Below, one piece after another: positions 26,866-35,449 of a stretch of 64,000 nt of DNA (position 1 is the first letter of the stretch; every line of letters starts with the position of its first letter). Source of the stretch: an uncultured Lachnospiraceae bacterium (lineage in GTDB: Bacteria > Bacillota > Clostridia > Lachnospirales > Lachnospiraceae). The stretch covers positions 1 through 64,000 of the forward strand of contig CAJUPJ010000001.1 of assembly GCA_910588655.1 (NCBI GenBank). The letters run 5' to 3'. Below the pieces are notes generated by a model that saw only the letters and a list, made by a program, of their open reading frames with translations, made no database searches and was not told the DNA's origin. The position numbers and the translations under genes were made by a program.

Positions 26866-27990
26866 TTAACTTACTCTGTAAAAGTTATAGGAAGATGCGG
26901 TTGAACTATTAATAGAAATTGTAGCATTTTTTCTATCATTTGTATGCCCTGAAAATTTATAAGTAGTACCATCATATGATGTAATCATAACAACATGTGA
27001 ATAACTTGTAAAACTTACAATATCACCATTTTTGACATTTTTATAATTTATTTTTTTCCAATGTCCGTTAGAAGTCATATAGCTTGTTAATTTGCTAACA
27101 TTGACCCATGCAGTACTAGCAGCTTTCCAAGTATTATCTGTAGAAATCCCTCCAGCATGTAATGCCTGTGATACATAGTTAGCACAATCTACATGGCTTC
27201 CATTGGAAACATAGTGTTTGTAATTAGGATTATACTTTGTAGTATCAACCTTGCTGCTGCATCCTTTTCCACATACATTGCATGATGTTGGATTTGATGT
27301 ATATTTAGTCATATAATTAACAGCTTTAGTAATTGAATAAGCAGCTTTAGCATTTTGTATATTTGCTTTTTCTGAAACAGAAGCATATTCATAATCCATA
27401 TCTGCCATTCTTTCGTAGCCATTTATTCTTAATTCATCATGGCTTGATGGAAGCATTACTTCCCATGAAACATAATCCACGCCGTTTTCAAATAAAATTT
27501 CTTTTTCTGTTTCATTATTCTCAGGATATGTTTCTTTTAAATAAAATACCAGGTTCTGTTCTTTTCCGATATATTCTTCTAATTCTTCATAAATATCAGA
27601 TTGTTCGGAAGAAAGAACACTCATCCTTAATTTGTTATTTTGGGAATTAATTTTGCTGAGACCAGTTTTTGCAGCGCTATAGTAATCTGAAATTCCTTTA
27701 TAATAGTCCATATCTTCAACACTATCAGCTTTTAAAACGGCTTCCATCTCCAGAAGGTAAGTATTTTCAATATTGCCATCTGCTTTACCGCTTGAACACA
27801 GTGTTGTATTAACATTTGAAATATTATAATATTCGGAATATCCTTTTGTTAAATTAGATATTGTTTCCTGTAGCTGGTTTTTTTCATGAGTTGTGGCTTC
27901 TGCTGCATTTGTATTTGAATTATTAGCAGCAACAGTACCAATTACCATAGATGCAGTGAGCATAACTGCCAAGAATTTTTTTCTTATCAT
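26866..27990 (-). CDS. Secreted Amidase_6-domain protein
   Basis: A 374-residue exported protein (signal peptide about 1-30, ending near NAAEA). The C-terminal 150 residues match the putative amidase domain PF12671: the active-site Cys lies in DCANYVSQALHAGG and the His in SYSHVVMI. The CNVC-GKGC stretch just before the domain may bind metal or form disulfides. Residues 35-210 are unassigned and helix-rich. Such proteins are thought to cleave peptidoglycan or peptide amides. A very strong promoter with an embedded palindrome lies upstream. Confidence 0.82.
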   Translation of the reverse strand: MIRKKFLAVMLTASMVIGTVAANNSNTNAAEATTHEKNQLQETISNLTKGYSEYYNISNVNTTLCSSGKADGNIENTYLLEMEAVLKADSVEDMDYYKGISDYYSAAKTGLSKINSQNNKLRMSVLSSEQSDIYEELEEYIGKEQNLVFYLKETYPENNETEKEILFENGVDYVSWEVMLPSSHDELRINGYERMADMDYEYASVSEKANIQNAKAAYSITKAVNYMTKYTSNPTSCNVCGKGCSSKVDTTKYNPNYKHYVSNGSHVDCANYVSQALHAGGISTDNTWKAASTAWVNVSKLTSYMTSNGHWKKINYKNVKNGDIVSFTSYSHVVMITSYDGTTYKFSGHTNDRKNATISINSSTASSYNFYRVS

Positions 27991-28080
27991 TGTATTAAAT
28001 CTCCCTTCCTAGTACGGCTAACTAAATTATTGTGTAAATTTCCTTTCTAAACATCAATTTTGTATTAAAACCAACATTAA

Positions 28081-28119
28081 TAATCAAAAGGATTTTAAAA
28101 TTAAAAATCCTTTTGATTA
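28081..28119 (-). promoter_or_regulatory. Palindrome at the Amidase_6 transcription start
   Basis: TAATCAAAAGGATTTT (28081-28096) and AAAATCCTTTTGATTA (28104-28119) are perfect 16-bp arms with a 7-base gap. The upstream arm touches the -10 box, so the predicted transcript starts inside the dyad. This suits an operator or a 5' stem-loop that stabilises mRNA. Confidence 0.65.
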
Positions 28120-28146
28120 TTATATCATTTTTCTAAAAAATGTCAA
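28119..28146 (-). promoter_or_regulatory. Consensus promoter of the Amidase_6 gene
   Basis: Read on the minus strand: TTGACA (28146-28141), a 16-base spacer, and TGATATAAT, which is a perfect extended -10 with TATAAT at 28124-28119. Both hexamers are exact consensus. Confidence 0.8.
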
Positions 28147-28198
28147 CAATAAATTTTATAAAAATTTAGCATTTATGACATTATAATGTAAATACATA

Positions 28199-28242
28199 AA
28201 CAAACCCTGGCAGAATTTTTTACATTTCTGCCAGGGTTTGTT
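28199..28242 (-). terminator. Terminator of the hybrid kinase gene
   Basis: A perfect 17-bp stem (28199-28215 with 28226-28242, containing CAAACCCTGGCAG) has a T/A-rich loop and lies 22 bases past the hybrid-kinase stop. On the minus strand a T-run follows the stem. Confidence 0.8.
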
Positions 28243-28263
28243 AAATATATATTTGTGTGTATA

Positions 28264-31200
28264 TTATCCCAGGTATTTTTTAAGTATTTCATTAAGTTTT
28301 GCTACATCCATTGGCTTGGCGAGATGTTCGTCCATTCCAGCATTTTTTGAGTCTGCTATATCTTCTGCAAATGCATTTGCTGTCATGGCTATAACTGGTA
28401 TTGTCCTGGCATCCTGCCTGTCAAGTGAACGTATTGTTGTGGTTGCCTCATAGCCGTTCATTACTGGCATTTGTACATCCATAAGGATTACATCATAATA
28501 TCCAGGTTCTGAAGCAGAAAATTTATTAACAGCTTCTTCTCCATTATGGGCTTCTTCTATCTGTATGCCTGTCATTCCAAGGATTTCTACTGCAATTTCG
28601 CGGTTTATTTCATTATCTTCAACAAGAAGCAGTCTTTTATCTGAATAATTATTTTCTTTAACATTGTCTAATTTCTCCGTTAAGCCGTTGCCAGATATAT
28701 TACTTTTAAGGCTGTTAAAGATATTTGCAAGCCCTGATTTGAATACAGGTTTATGTAAAAACAGGTTAATTCCTAAGTCTTTTGCTTCAGTTTCAATATC
28801 TGTCCATCCATATGAAGATAAGATAATAACCAGGGTTTTGCCACCAGTTATGCTGTTAATGCTTCTGGCAGTTTCAAGGCCTGTTGTTCCTGGAATTTCC
28901 CAGTCCATTATTACTGCATAGAAATCATTATTTTCTTCATGTTTTTTCTTTACAAGTTCCAGGGTTTCTGTGCCAGACAGGCTGTATTCACTATGCATAC
29001 CCATTTCATTAAGCATTTTGCAGATTGACTGGCATGAAAGGTGGTCTTTGTCAGCTACAAGGACAGGAAGCCCTGGAAGACTGTCTGTAAATTCTTCATG
29101 TTTATCCTGTAGCTTTAATAAAAGGGTTATTGTAAACTTTGAACCTTTGCCTTCTTCGCTTTCAACAGTTATTTCACCGCCCATCATATGGATTATATTC
29201 TGTGTTATTGCCATGCCAAGCCCTGTTCCCTGTATCTTGCTGGTTCTTACATCTTCAACTCTGGAAAATGGTTCAAAAATACGTTCTATATATTCTGCTG
29301 GCATACCAATTCCATTATCTTCAAATATAAATTCATAGTATCCTTTGGAACTATTATGGCTTGGTGACTCCTTTACAGTAAGGCTTATATTGCCGTTATC
29401 AGGAGTGTATTTAACAGCGTTGCCCATTATATTTACAAGTGCCTGCTGTAAGCGGAGGCTGTCACCAGTTAAATTTTCATGTTCTATATCAAAAATATGT
29501 ACCTGTAAATTATGCTTATGTTTTTTAATTTGTGGCTGTACCATTACCAGCAGGTTGTTTATAAGCTCTGGAAGGTTGAAACAGTTTTCATTAAGGCTTA
29601 TTTTACCTGATTCAATACGGCTCATATCAAGCACTTCATTAATAAGGCCTAGCAGGTGGCGGCTTGAAGCATCAATTTTGCCAAGCGAATCCTTGACGCG
29701 TTCTTTATCATCGATATGTGCTGTTGCAATTGCAGTCATTCCAATAATAGCATTCATAGGCGTGCGTATGTCATGTGACATCCTGGATAAGAAATCTGAC
29801 TTTGCATTATTAGCCATGTTTGCAGCATCAAAGGCTTCTTTAAGTGCTTTATGTTGCTTGATTTCTTCCCTGGTAATTTTATCTACACAGCGGAAACCAA
29901 GTACCATATTATTCTCATCAGTGCCAGAATTTATATATACAAAGTGTATTTCAAAATATTCCCGGTTTCTGGAATCAGGTTTTGCCTGGTATCTTACTGT
30001 AAAGTCTTTTTCTTCTTTAAAATGTTCTATAAGTGCAGTTCTTTCAGAAAGCCTGGTTATATTGTCCTTATATTCAGGAAGTACAGAATTATCTATATAG
30101 TGGCTTATTATATCTGAATATGTAAACTTTTCTTCTTTGGCAATACCTGAAATCCTGCCAGGATTTTCAATAGCTTTTATAATAGTAAAGGTATCTGTGT
30201 CAAGGTTTATATAATAAACAGATTCATAATCAAGGCTTAATGCTGCCATAATACGTAGCTGCTGCTGTTCAGATTTCTGTGCCTCTTTAATTACACCTGC
30301 CTGCTTCTGGCGTATTCTGTATATAATAATACCAGCAGCAGAAGCCAGTAACAGGATTATAATAATAATTAGCAATATGTACCTGGAAGGGTATATATAA
30401 TCTACAAAATCCACAGGCTGGTATGTAATATTAAGGTTGTTTTTTGTGGCATCACCAATATCAGTTTCGGTCAGCATGCTTAAAGCTTTTTCCATAACAG
30501 AATACATAGTTTTATCAATATCTTTAATGGCAACCATAGATATGCCAGAACTGAACCTGTAATTTTCCCATTGTACAAGTTCAGCAAACCTTACATTTTT
30601 ACATTGGTAATTGTATTCAATAGTATTTAGAAGAGTTGCATCTGCTTCACCTTTATTTACTGCAACAAGACATTCCCTTGCTGTTTTATAGAATTTGATA
30701 TCAGGGTTTTTAAAATCATCTGGAAGGTTATTTGTCCAGTATGCACGTGCCTTTGTAAGTGCAATGCTATACTTGGCAGTATCAGATAATTTAAAATTAT
30801 TTTTAGTAACAAGGACTGTTTCATATTCCATAAAAGGGCTGGTTGTAAGGAAATGGCCATCCTTGGAAATAATATTTCCAAAAGAACCTATATAAAAATC
30901 AATTGTACCATCTTTTAAAAGGTCTTGCCAGTATTTGCTACGGTCTATAGGAAAAAGGGTTATGCATAGGTCGGTTTCTTTTTTGATTTTATCCATAAGT
31001 TCAATATAAATACCACCAAACCTGCCATTATCTGAAATATATGCAAGAGGCTCTGTATTTTGGTAAAAGCCTACAATTATTTCCTTCTTGTCTGTAATAA
31101 ACTGGCGTTCATTTGCAGTAAAAGCAGCATTACACCTGTTTGTGCCCACCAGGCAGTTTTTAAATACATCACCTACAAGTTCTGGTTCATTAACCAGAAG

Positions 31201-31908
31201 TTCTTCCATTCCAGTATTTAGTTCAGATAAAAGGGCACTGTTGCCTTTTTTTACAGTATAATAAAATGGGTATGTATTAAGGACTGAAATGATTTTGCCA
31301 TTATCTACATCGTTAGTTGCATTAAATATCGCCATATCTGCCCTGCCATTTTTTAATGCCTGTATTTTATCTTTCATTGAATTAATATAAACAGGTGTAT
31401 AAGTAAAATTATGTTCTTTAGCAAATTTTTTAAGTATTCCAGAATTTGAAGAACTTTTTGTCACAGCAATCCTTGCACCATTAAAGCTTTCATAGTCACA
31501 ATAATTGTATTTGCTGTCTTTTAATGCAAATATTCCAGGTGCCATATATCCGCCAATCATTGCAGAAAAGTCCATTTTCTTATTGCGCTTTGGAAGAAAT
31601 GTGGATGGGAACAGTATATCAATTCTGCCGTCTTCTAACATTTTTATGGCTTCATCCCAGTCTGCTTCTATATATTCATACTGCCAGTTATTAATTCTGG
31701 CAAGTGCATCTAAGTAAGGCTTGCAGTACCCTGTAACATTGCCTGCATTGTCATAGTATAACAGGTTATTTATTCCACAGGGAATACGTATAGTTTTTGA
31801 GTCTGTGTTTTCTGCACTGGCATATGTTTTACTGTATGCCATGATAAAAAGCAGAAATAAAATTATAAAAGTATATTTATAGTTTTTTTTAATTTTAGAT
31901 AAATTCAT
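28264..31908 (-). CDS. Hybrid histidine kinase with two substrate-binding domains
   Basis: A 1214-residue EvgS/BvgS-like sensor. In order: signal sequence (about 10-30), two periplasmic-binding-protein type 3 domains (about 35-260 and 270-505), a membrane segment (about 523-547), a PAS-like region, a kinase core with His in SRMSHDIRTPMNAI, an ATPase domain (GTGLGMAI), and two receivers. The first receiver has MDWEIPG, the second MDVQMPV. No Hpt domain is seen, so a separate phosphotransfer partner may exist. The outer domains probably bind amino acids or other small molecules. It begins 24 bases after the spermidine-synthase-like gene. Confidence 0.9.
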   Translation of the reverse strand: MNLSKIKKNYKYTFIILFLLFIMAYSKTYASAENTDSKTIRIPCGINNLLYYDNAGNVTGYCKPYLDALARINNWQYEYIEADWDEAIKMLEDGRIDILFPSTFLPKRNKKMDFSAMIGGYMAPGIFALKDSKYNYCDYESFNGARIAVTKSSSNSGILKKFAKEHNFTYTPVYINSMKDKIQALKNGRADMAIFNATNDVDNGKIISVLNTYPFYYTVKKGNSALLSELNTGMEELLVNEPELVGDVFKNCLVGTNRCNAAFTANERQFITDKKEIIVGFYQNTEPLAYISDNGRFGGIYIELMDKIKKETDLCITLFPIDRSKYWQDLLKDGTIDFYIGSFGNIISKDGHFLTTSPFMEYETVLVTKNNFKLSDTAKYSIALTKARAYWTNNLPDDFKNPDIKFYKTARECLVAVNKGEADATLLNTIEYNYQCKNVRFAELVQWENYRFSSGISMVAIKDIDKTMYSVMEKALSMLTETDIGDATKNNLNITYQPVDFVDYIYPSRYILLIIIIILLLASAAGIIIYRIRQKQAGVIKEAQKSEQQQLRIMAALSLDYESVYYINLDTDTFTIIKAIENPGRISGIAKEEKFTYSDIISHYIDNSVLPEYKDNITRLSERTALIEHFKEEKDFTVRYQAKPDSRNREYFEIHFVYINSGTDENNMVLGFRCVDKITREEIKQHKALKEAFDAANMANNAKSDFLSRMSHDIRTPMNAIIGMTAIATAHIDDKERVKDSLGKIDASSRHLLGLINEVLDMSRIESGKISLNENCFNLPELINNLLVMVQPQIKKHKHNLQVHIFDIEHENLTGDSLRLQQALVNIMGNAVKYTPDNGNISLTVKESPSHNSSKGYYEFIFEDNGIGMPAEYIERIFEPFSRVEDVRTSKIQGTGLGMAITQNIIHMMGGEITVESEEGKGSKFTITLLLKLQDKHEEFTDSLPGLPVLVADKDHLSCQSICKMLNEMGMHSEYSLSGTETLELVKKKHEENNDFYAVIMDWEIPGTTGLETARSINSITGGKTLVIILSSYGWTDIETEAKDLGINLFLHKPVFKSGLANIFNSLKSNISGNGLTEKLDNVKENNYSDKRLLLVEDNEINREIAVEILGMTGIQIEEAHNGEEAVNKFSASEPGYYDVILMDVQMPVMNGYEATTTIRSLDRQDARTIPVIAMTANAFAEDIADSKNAGMDEHLAKPMDVAKLNEILKKYLG

Positions 31909-31932
31909 AATAATACCACTTTCTGCTGCTTA

Positions 31933-33549
31933 TTAACCCAGAATGTTATTTATAAGCCCTTTTATTCCTTCTTTTTTATATATTTCTTTATAATATGCAG
32001 CTTCCTTTTGTATCAGCCCGTCAATAACTTCTATTCCAAGCAGTTCTACAGGCGCTTTGTCATCTGTAAGTATATAATTGCCTGGATTATATTTTGAAAG
32101 GCTTGCAGATACATGTTCCATAAGCAGGGCAAGTTCCCTGTTTGGTATTGTCCTGGTATTTTTTTTAAATACATTATACAGGTCTTTATTATTGGAAGCA
32201 AAGAGCTCCCTGTTTGTGGAATTATCTACATCTATTGTATAAACTTCACTGAATACGGAAGAAATTGTATCTGACAGATACTGGTTTATATTTCCGCTGC
32301 CACTTCCCTGCATATTCATATTTACAACCATAACGCCATTTTCGGACAGGTGCTCTTTTACAAGGGTAAAAAATTCAACCGAGGACATCTGGAATGGTAT
32401 TGTAATATCCTGGTATGCATCTACCATTATAACATCATATTTCTTATCAACAGCATTTAAAAACGCCCTGCCATCGTATGTTGTTACATTTATATCATCC
32501 GGGAGGTGGAAATATTTCCTTGAAAGCCCTGTTATTTTCTCATCAATTTCAACACCCTCGATACTGGTGCTGCCGAAATATTTCCTGCATTGCAGGGCAT
32601 ATGTGCCTGTTCCCATGCCAAGTATAAGGATGTCTGGGTTTTCTGTTCCTGACATAAGAGGGGCAGCAAGTGCATAATCATAATACATGCCTGTAAGCCC
32701 TTCCTCCTTCATATATACTGACTGGACGCCAAACAGTACATTTGTTGAAAGTATAACATTACTGTCTGACTCTTTGACCTGCAGGTAGTTATAAACAGAC
32801 TCACCCTCATATGCAAGCCCGTTTTCCCAGAATGCAAAAGAGTTATTTGTACCAGTTATGCAACAGGCTGTAAAAATAATAACAGAAACAATAATTTTTT
32901 TATAGTTTGTCCTGCTGTTTATAAAATATATAATACACAATACAGTTAAAATTCCTGCAAATATAAGCATAGTAATGCTTGTGCCAACGGCTGGTATTGT
33001 TACAAATGTTGGTACGAATGTGCCAATAATGCTGCCAATGGTGTTAAATGCGTTCAACGTGCCTACCGTCTTTCCGCTGTCTTCCAGGCTGTCTACAGAA
33101 TATTTTGCAAGCGACGGGGTTACAGTTCCCAGTAAAAACAGCGGGAATACAAATATAACCATACAGGCAGCAAATGCAGCAATTACCAGGAAGTTGCTGT
33201 TTACTGTAAATATAAGCAGCGCTGAAATCCCAAGTATAATATATTTGCCAAATACAGGTATAAGTGCAATCCATAGGGCAGCAGCCAGTATTCTTGTGTA
33301 CAGCCTGCCGGGTTCAGGGTTTTTATCTGCACTTTTCCCACCATAAATATTGCCAAGTGCCATAGCAATCATTATAGTACCAATGATAATAGTCCAGACA
33401 ATCTGGGAAGAACTGAAATAAGGCGCTAAAAGCCTGCTTGCGCCAAGTTCTACAGCCATAACAGACATGCCTGCAAAAAATTCAGTAAGATATAAAAAAA
33501 GTTTGTTATCAAGTATTTTTACTTTAGCCATTATTACGTATTTCTCCAT
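31933..33549 (-). CDS. Membrane-fused spermidine-synthase-like protein
   Basis: A 538-residue protein. About 7 membrane helices occupy residues 15-240, resembling the MFS-like half of fused MFS/spermidine synthases. Residues 255-500 form a Rossmann domain with ILGMGTGTYALQ and the acidic GVEID loop, plus VDAYQD where aminopropyltransferases have their catalytic acid. Whether it makes a polyamine or modifies another substrate is unknown. The start is uncertain because no good ribosome site is present. It is likely cotranscribed with the hybrid kinase. Confidence 0.78.
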   Translation of the reverse strand: MEKYVIMAKVKILDNKLFLYLTEFFAGMSVMAVELGASRLLAPYFSSSQIVWTIIIGTIMIAMALGNIYGGKSADKNPEPGRLYTRILAAALWIALIPVFGKYIILGISALLIFTVNSNFLVIAAFAACMVIFVFPLFLLGTVTPSLAKYSVDSLEDSGKTVGTLNAFNTIGSIIGTFVPTFVTIPAVGTSITMLIFAGILTVLCIIYFINSRTNYKKIIVSVIIFTACCITGTNNSFAFWENGLAYEGESVYNYLQVKESDSNVILSTNVLFGVQSVYMKEEGLTGMYYDYALAAPLMSGTENPDILILGMGTGTYALQCRKYFGSTSIEGVEIDEKITGLSRKYFHLPDDINVTTYDGRAFLNAVDKKYDVIMVDAYQDITIPFQMSSVEFFTLVKEHLSENGVMVVNMNMQGSGSGNINQYLSDTISSVFSEVYTIDVDNSTNRELFASNNKDLYNVFKKNTRTIPNRELALLMEHVSASLSKYNPGNYILTDDKAPVELLGIEVIDGLIQKEAAYYKEIYKKEGIKGLINNILG

Positions 33550-33576
33550 TTTACTTTATAATAAGGGTGGTTTGTA

Positions 33577-33585
33577 ATAATTATA
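33577..33585 (-). promoter_or_regulatory. Extended -10 promoter (spermidine-synthase-like and kinase genes)
   Basis: Minus-strand TGGTATAAT, with TATAAT at 33585-33580, about 30 bases before the gene. The -35 region is weak. Confidence 0.5.
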
Positions 33586-33651
33586 CCACTTTTTTTAACA
33601 ATAAAACAGACTAGTTTAACAAAAATTTAAAAATCTGGTAATAAAAGATTG

Positions 33652-33680
33652 TTGATATCCGGGCTTTAAAGTAATATACT
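33652..33680 (+). promoter_or_regulatory. Promoter of the L,D-transpeptidase gene
   Basis: TTGATA (33652-33657), a 17-base spacer and TATACT (33675-33680), leaving a leader of about 105 bases. Confidence 0.6.
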
Positions 33681-33793
33681 ATTGTACTAGACAGGCTTAT
33701 AATTCTATTCTGTAAGGATAAAGCCACAAACAAAGGAATTCTGTAATATGATAAGAGTTCCTCTGGCAATAAATAATAAAGGGCAGTGTGATT

Positions 33794-35344
33794 ATGAAAA
33801 GAAGGAATAAAAGAAATCCAGTGGATAATGAAGCAGCTACTATTGAAAGCACTACTTTGCAGCCTGGCATTAATATAGGCAGTACAGCACTTGACAAGAA
33901 AAAAGCGGGAAAAGGCATTTTAAGGAAACTGCTTTTAGTATGGGCTTTTATACTTGTAATTGGGCTTACTGGGTATTTTGCTGGTGTTGTATACTATAAA
34001 TCACATTTTTTTAAAGGGACAAATGTATATGGTACAGATGTTTCACAGATGGAAGTGCAGGACTTCGAGGAAGGGCTTTCCAGCTATTCGCTTAAAATAA
34101 TACAGAAAGATAAAGACGGAGTGGAATTTGAAGAAGAGTTTTCAAGTGATGCACTTGGCTTAACAGTTTCTTCTACAGATGAACTTGTTAAAATTATAGA
34201 GGAACAGAATGAGTGGCTGTGGCCATTGCAGCACAGTGCTATATATGCAGGAAGGCCAACATTTATAGGCTGTGATGAAGATAAAATAAAAGAAGTAGTG
34301 GACAGCTTAAGCAATATGCAGAAAGAGAATATTACAAAGCCAAAGGATGCTTATATATCTGGTTATAAAAAAGGCAAGGGGTATAGTATTATTAGTGAAA
34401 CCCAGGGTAATGAACTTGATGCACAGGCTGTTAATGAAGCTGTTGAAAGTGCAGTTAAAGGATTAAAAACAGAGATAAACTGTGAGGAACTTGGACTGTA
34501 TAAAAAACCAGATATTTCTTCAGATAACAAGAAGCTTAATAAACTGCTTAATAAGCTTAATAAATACACAAGCACTGATATTACTTATGAATTTGGTGAT
34601 AATACAGAGGTGTTAAACGGGGACACAATTAATAAATGGATTTCTGTTAAAAAGGGCAAGGTAAATATTGATGAAAATGAAGTGTCAGAATTTGTTGCCT
34701 CTATCAGAAGGAAGTATGATACAATTTTCCGTCCGCGTAAGTTTAAGACCAGTTATGGTGAAACAATTACAATAGCAGAAGGTGATTATGGCTGGTGGAT
34801 GAATACACCGCAGGAGATAAAGGAACTTACAAAGCTGATAAAGAAGGGCAGGCAGGGTAAAAGGACACCTTGCTATTACCAGACTGCTGACAGGTATGGC
34901 GAACGGGATTATGGTGATACTTATGTAGAAGTAAATCTTACAGCCCAGCATGTTATTTTATATAAAGATGGTAAAATGGTGCTTGAAACAGACTGTGTTA
35001 CAGGAAACAGCGCACGTGGGTTTGATACACCAGCGGGGGTTTATGGTATTACATATAAACAGCGTGATGCTACATTAAATGGGGAGAATTATTCCACTCC
35101 TGTAAACTACTGGATGCCATTTAATAAAAATATCGGATTACATGATGCAGGCTGGAGAAGTTCATTTGGAGGTGAGCTTTATAAAACAAGTGGTTCACAT
35201 GGATGTGTAAACCTTCCTCCAGAAAAGGCAAAGCAGATATATGATGTAATACAGACAGGAACACCAGTAATATGTTATAACCTGCCTGGTACAAAGAGTG
35301 GTGATATTGCAAAAGCAGCCAGCAATAAAAATAAAAACACATAA
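33794..35344 (+). CDS. L,D-transpeptidase (YkuD) with PG-binding domains
   Basis: A 516-residue type II membrane protein: cytoplasmic basic N-terminus, one helix (about 45-67), then an extracellular region containing peptidoglycan-binding type 4 segments (about 85-350). The C-terminal YkuD catalytic domain (about 370-500) has His in NIGLHDAGW and the Cys in SHGCVNLP. It would make 3-3 crosslinks in peptidoglycan or attach proteins. ATG at 33794 fits AAAGGG 10 bases upstream; a GTG at 33788 is also possible. The domain set matches many Clostridial L,D-transpeptidases. Confidence 0.9.
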   Translation: MKRRNKRNPVDNEAATIESTTLQPGINIGSTALDKKKAGKGILRKLLLVWAFILVIGLTGYFAGVVYYKSHFFKGTNVYGTDVSQMEVQDFEEGLSSYSLKIIQKDKDGVEFEEEFSSDALGLTVSSTDELVKIIEEQNEWLWPLQHSAIYAGRPTFIGCDEDKIKEVVDSLSNMQKENITKPKDAYISGYKKGKGYSIISETQGNELDAQAVNEAVESAVKGLKTEINCEELGLYKKPDISSDNKKLNKLLNKLNKYTSTDITYEFGDNTEVLNGDTINKWISVKKGKVNIDENEVSEFVASIRRKYDTIFRPRKFKTSYGETITIAEGDYGWWMNTPQEIKELTKLIKKGRQGKRTPCYYQTADRYGERDYGDTYVEVNLTAQHVILYKDGKMVLETDCVTGNSARGFDTPAGVYGITYKQRDATLNGENYSTPVNYWMPFNKNIGLHDAGWRSSFGGELYKTSGSHGCVNLPPEKAKQIYDVIQTGTPVICYNLPGTKSGDIAKAASNKNKNT

Positions 35345-35373
35345 TATAATCCAATCTATATATTTTAAATTTA

Positions 35374-35421
35374 AACATCCAGAAGCATTAGCAGATATTC
35401 CTGCTAATGCTTCTGGATGTT
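35374..35421. terminator. Bidirectional terminator
   Basis: Perfect 21-bp arms (35374-35394 and 35401-35421, including CATCCAGAAGCATTAGC) with a 6-base loop lie between two convergent genes, with A/T tracts on both sides. Confidence 0.85.
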
Positions 35422-35449
35422 TTGCTCATTTATTGTCCTTTCTTTGTTA

